This document shows positions 5,554 to 7,061 of a DNA stretch of 7,061 nt, piece after piece. The stretch comes from Bacteroidetes bacterium QH_10_64_19 (GTDB lineage Bacteria > Bacteroidota > Rhodothermia > Rhodothermales > Salinibacteraceae), in NCBI GenBank assembly GCA_003023125.1, contig PXSY01000045.1:1-7061 (forward strand), written 5' to 3'. Position 1 is the stretch's first letter. Each line of letters begins with the position of its first letter. A program made the translations under genes and the position numbers. Under the pieces are notes generated by a model, which made no database searches, was not told the origin of the DNA, and saw only the letters and a program-made list of their open reading frames with translations.

Positions 5554-6921
5554 ATGGCCCTCATTTCCACGAATCCTGCGACGGGCGAAGAAATTGACCA
5601 GTATCCCCTTCACACGGCCGAAGAGGTGGACCGGCGGCTCGATCGGGCAACGACTGGGTTCGCCACGAACCGAGAGCGCTCTTTTCCCGAACGGGCCGAG
5701 CGGCTCCGGCGAGCCGCCGATCTGCTGGAGGAGAATGCTCATTCTTACGGAGCACTCATGACCGAGGAGATGGGCAAGCCCATCGATCAGGCAGAGGCGG
5801 AGGCCGAAAAGTGCGCGTGGGTCTGTCGGTACTACGCCGAGCATGGGGCTGACTTCCTCGCCGACGAGCCTGTAGAGACTGACGCTCGCAAAAGCTACGT
5901 GACCCACGAGCCGCTCGGGCCCATTCTGGCGGTAATGCCGTGGAATTTTCCCTTCTGGCAGCTCTTTCGCTTCGGAGCCCCGGCCCTGATGGCGGGAAAC
6001 ACCGTTCTGTTGAAGCACGCGTCCAGTGTCACCGGCTGTGCGCACGCCATTGAGACCGTGATTCGGAAGGCCGGGTTTTCCGACCATGAATTACAGGTCC
6101 TCCGGATCGATGAGGAAACCGTGGGGGAGGTGCTCGATGACCGCCGGGTGCGCGGGGCCACCCTTACCGGAAGCGTCGGCGCTGGGAAGGCCGTTGCGCG
6201 GCAGGCCGCCGCGCAGGTGAAGCCAACAGTGCTCGAGCTCGGGGGCTCCGATCCCTTCATCGTCTGCGCCGATGCCGACCTCGACGCGGCGGCCTCCGTG
6301 GGCTGTACGGCCCGCATGCAAAACAATGGGCAGAGCTGCATTGCGGCGAAGCGGTTCATCGTCGAGCGTCCGGTTCTCGACGACTTCACGACTCGGCTGA
6401 TGGAGACGGTCAAGGCCCTTACGGTGGGCGATCCGACGGAAGAGGCGACCGATGTTGGGCCTATGGCACGCCGTGACCTTCGTGTCGAGGTGCACGACCA
6501 GGTGGAGCGGGCCATCGGCGAGGGAGCAGTCGCTGCGGTCGGGGGGCATATGCTTGACCGAGACGGATTCTACTACGCGCCTACAGTGCTCACGCACGTC
6601 GAGCCGGGGACGATTGCCTTTGAGGAGGAGATTTTTGGCCCGGTCGCGTCCGTCGTGGCGGCGGAGGATGCCGACCATGCGGTGGCCCTCGCAAACGACA
6701 CGCGGTTCGGCCTCGGGGGGAGCATTTTTACGTCAGACCTCGACAAGGGAGAACGGATGGCTCGTGCCCTGGACGTGGGGTGTGCCTTTGTCAATGAGAT
6801 GACGAAGAGCGACCCGCGCCTGCCTTTTGGCGGCATCAAGGACAGCGGCTATGGCCGCGAATTGTCCCACCACGGCATCCAAGAGTTCGTCAATGCCAAG
6901 ACCGTGTGGGTCGATGGGTAA
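5554..6921 (+). CDS. Aldehyde dehydrogenase, succinate-semialdehyde dehydrogenase type (short class)
   Basis: A 455-residue NAD(P)+-dependent aldehyde dehydrogenase with all key residues: Asn131 in PWNFPFWQ, Lys154 in LLKHAS, the nucleotide-binding loop GSVGAGKA, the general base Glu228 in LELGG, catalytic Cys262 in NGQSCIAAKRF, and EEIFGPV near 358-364. Length and N-terminal style (INPATGEEI-like opening, EKCAWVCRYYAEH, PVETDARKSYV) fit the short succinate-semialdehyde dehydrogenases (Sad/YneI-like or short GabD), which oxidise succinate semialdehyde to succinate at the end of the GABA shunt. Substrate is inferred from subfamily resemblance; related aldehydes are possible. The protein is soluble, with no signal peptide. 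ATG 5554 begins directly at the conserved N-terminus; no Shine-Dalgarno sequence is visible. No GABA transaminase or permease gene is in the window. It is transcribed divergently from rnc and appears monocistronic here. Confidence 0.92.
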   Translation: MALISTNPATGEEIDQYPLHTAEEVDRRLDRATTGFATNRERSFPERAERLRRAADLLEENAHSYGALMTEEMGKPIDQAEAEAEKCAWVCRYYAEHGADFLADEPVETDARKSYVTHEPLGPILAVMPWNFPFWQLFRFGAPALMAGNTVLLKHASSVTGCAHAIETVIRKAGFSDHELQVLRIDEETVGEVLDDRRVRGATLTGSVGAGKAVARQAAAQVKPTVLELGGSDPFIVCADADLDAAASVGCTARMQNNGQSCIAAKRFIVERPVLDDFTTRLMETVKALTVGDPTEEATDVGPMARRDLRVEVHDQVERAIGEGAVAAVGGHMLDRDGFYYAPTVLTHVEPGTIAFEEEIFGPVASVVAAEDADHAVALANDTRFGLGGSIFTSDLDKGERMARALDVGCAFVNEMTKSDPRLPFGGIKDSGYGRELSHHGIQEFVNAKTVWVDG

Positions 6922-7061
6922 CGCCCGACGAGGGCCGGGAAGATCGTATAGACGTCAGAGAGACATCATCATTCCCCAATTAGGGGAGGGGCGGCGGGAG
7001 AAAGAGATGGTAGTTATACGGCCGAGAATCGACGATGGGGTCGCTACCCGCCGCCCCGTAC
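6922..7061. other. Non-coding tail with GC-rich inverted repeat
   Basis: No gene is visible after the aldehyde dehydrogenase. GGGGCGGCGGG at 6988-6998 recurs as its exact reverse complement at 7047-7057, 48 bases away. Just upstream, TCCCC at 6973-6977 and GGGGA at 6983-6987 form a short hairpin around AATTA. No T-run follows, so it is not a standard terminator. The G- and C-runs allow several exclusive pairings. The stretch may be the terminator of the dehydrogenase, or the leader of a gene beyond the edge. Confidence 0.4.

Noticed and set aside
5488..6678. Minus-strand frames of 195-206 residues opposite the aldehyde dehydrogenase
   Set aside because: Long antisense frames are expected in GC-rich genes; the plus-strand dehydrogenase has every key residue.

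Overview
The window comes from a GC-rich bacterium with acidic proteins. YhbY and a bacterial-type RNase III rule out an archaeon. Asp/Glu-rich proteins, GC-rich third codon positions and the mostly absent Shine-Dalgarno sequences before the preferred ATG starts suggest a halophilic member of the Rhodothermota/Salinibacter group. This placement is inference from composition and style, not a database match.

Layout, left to right: the C-terminal half of an MFS transporter enters from the left edge (1-771, +). A HAD-superfamily hydrolase follows (961-1650, +). The next 664 bases carry no intact gene. Translated piece by piece, they hold two decayed genes pointing away from each other: a DUF4926-like remnant on the minus strand (about 1651-1826), and two out-of-frame pieces of an M20 metallopeptidase on the plus strand (about 1828-1938 and 1974-2132). 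Then comes the ribosome-assembly protein YhbY (2315-2632, +), which converges on a minus-strand block. The 105-base gap between the convergent genes holds an imperfect inverted repeat whose arms are each built of three 7-base units.

The minus-strand block reads rnc (RNase III), then an inositol-monophosphatase-family phosphatase most like HisN, then a metallo-beta-lactamase-fold hydrolase. Gaps of 65 and 70 bases and a shared strand fit one operon, although the functions do not form one pathway. A divergent regulatory region (5381-5553) with nested inverted repeats separates rnc from a plus-strand aldehyde dehydrogenase of the short succinate-semialdehyde dehydrogenase type (5554-6921). The last 140 bases are non-coding and contain a perfect 11-base GC-rich inverted repeat.

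Most intact genes are ordinary housekeeping or metabolic genes (RNA metabolism: yhbY, rnc; small-molecule metabolism: phosphatase, MBL hydrolase, ALDH, HAD). I see no defence system, CRISPR array, RNA gene, transposase or other clearly new system. The items most worth a second look are the gene graveyard at 1651-2132 and the heptad-built inverted repeat at 2635-2708.
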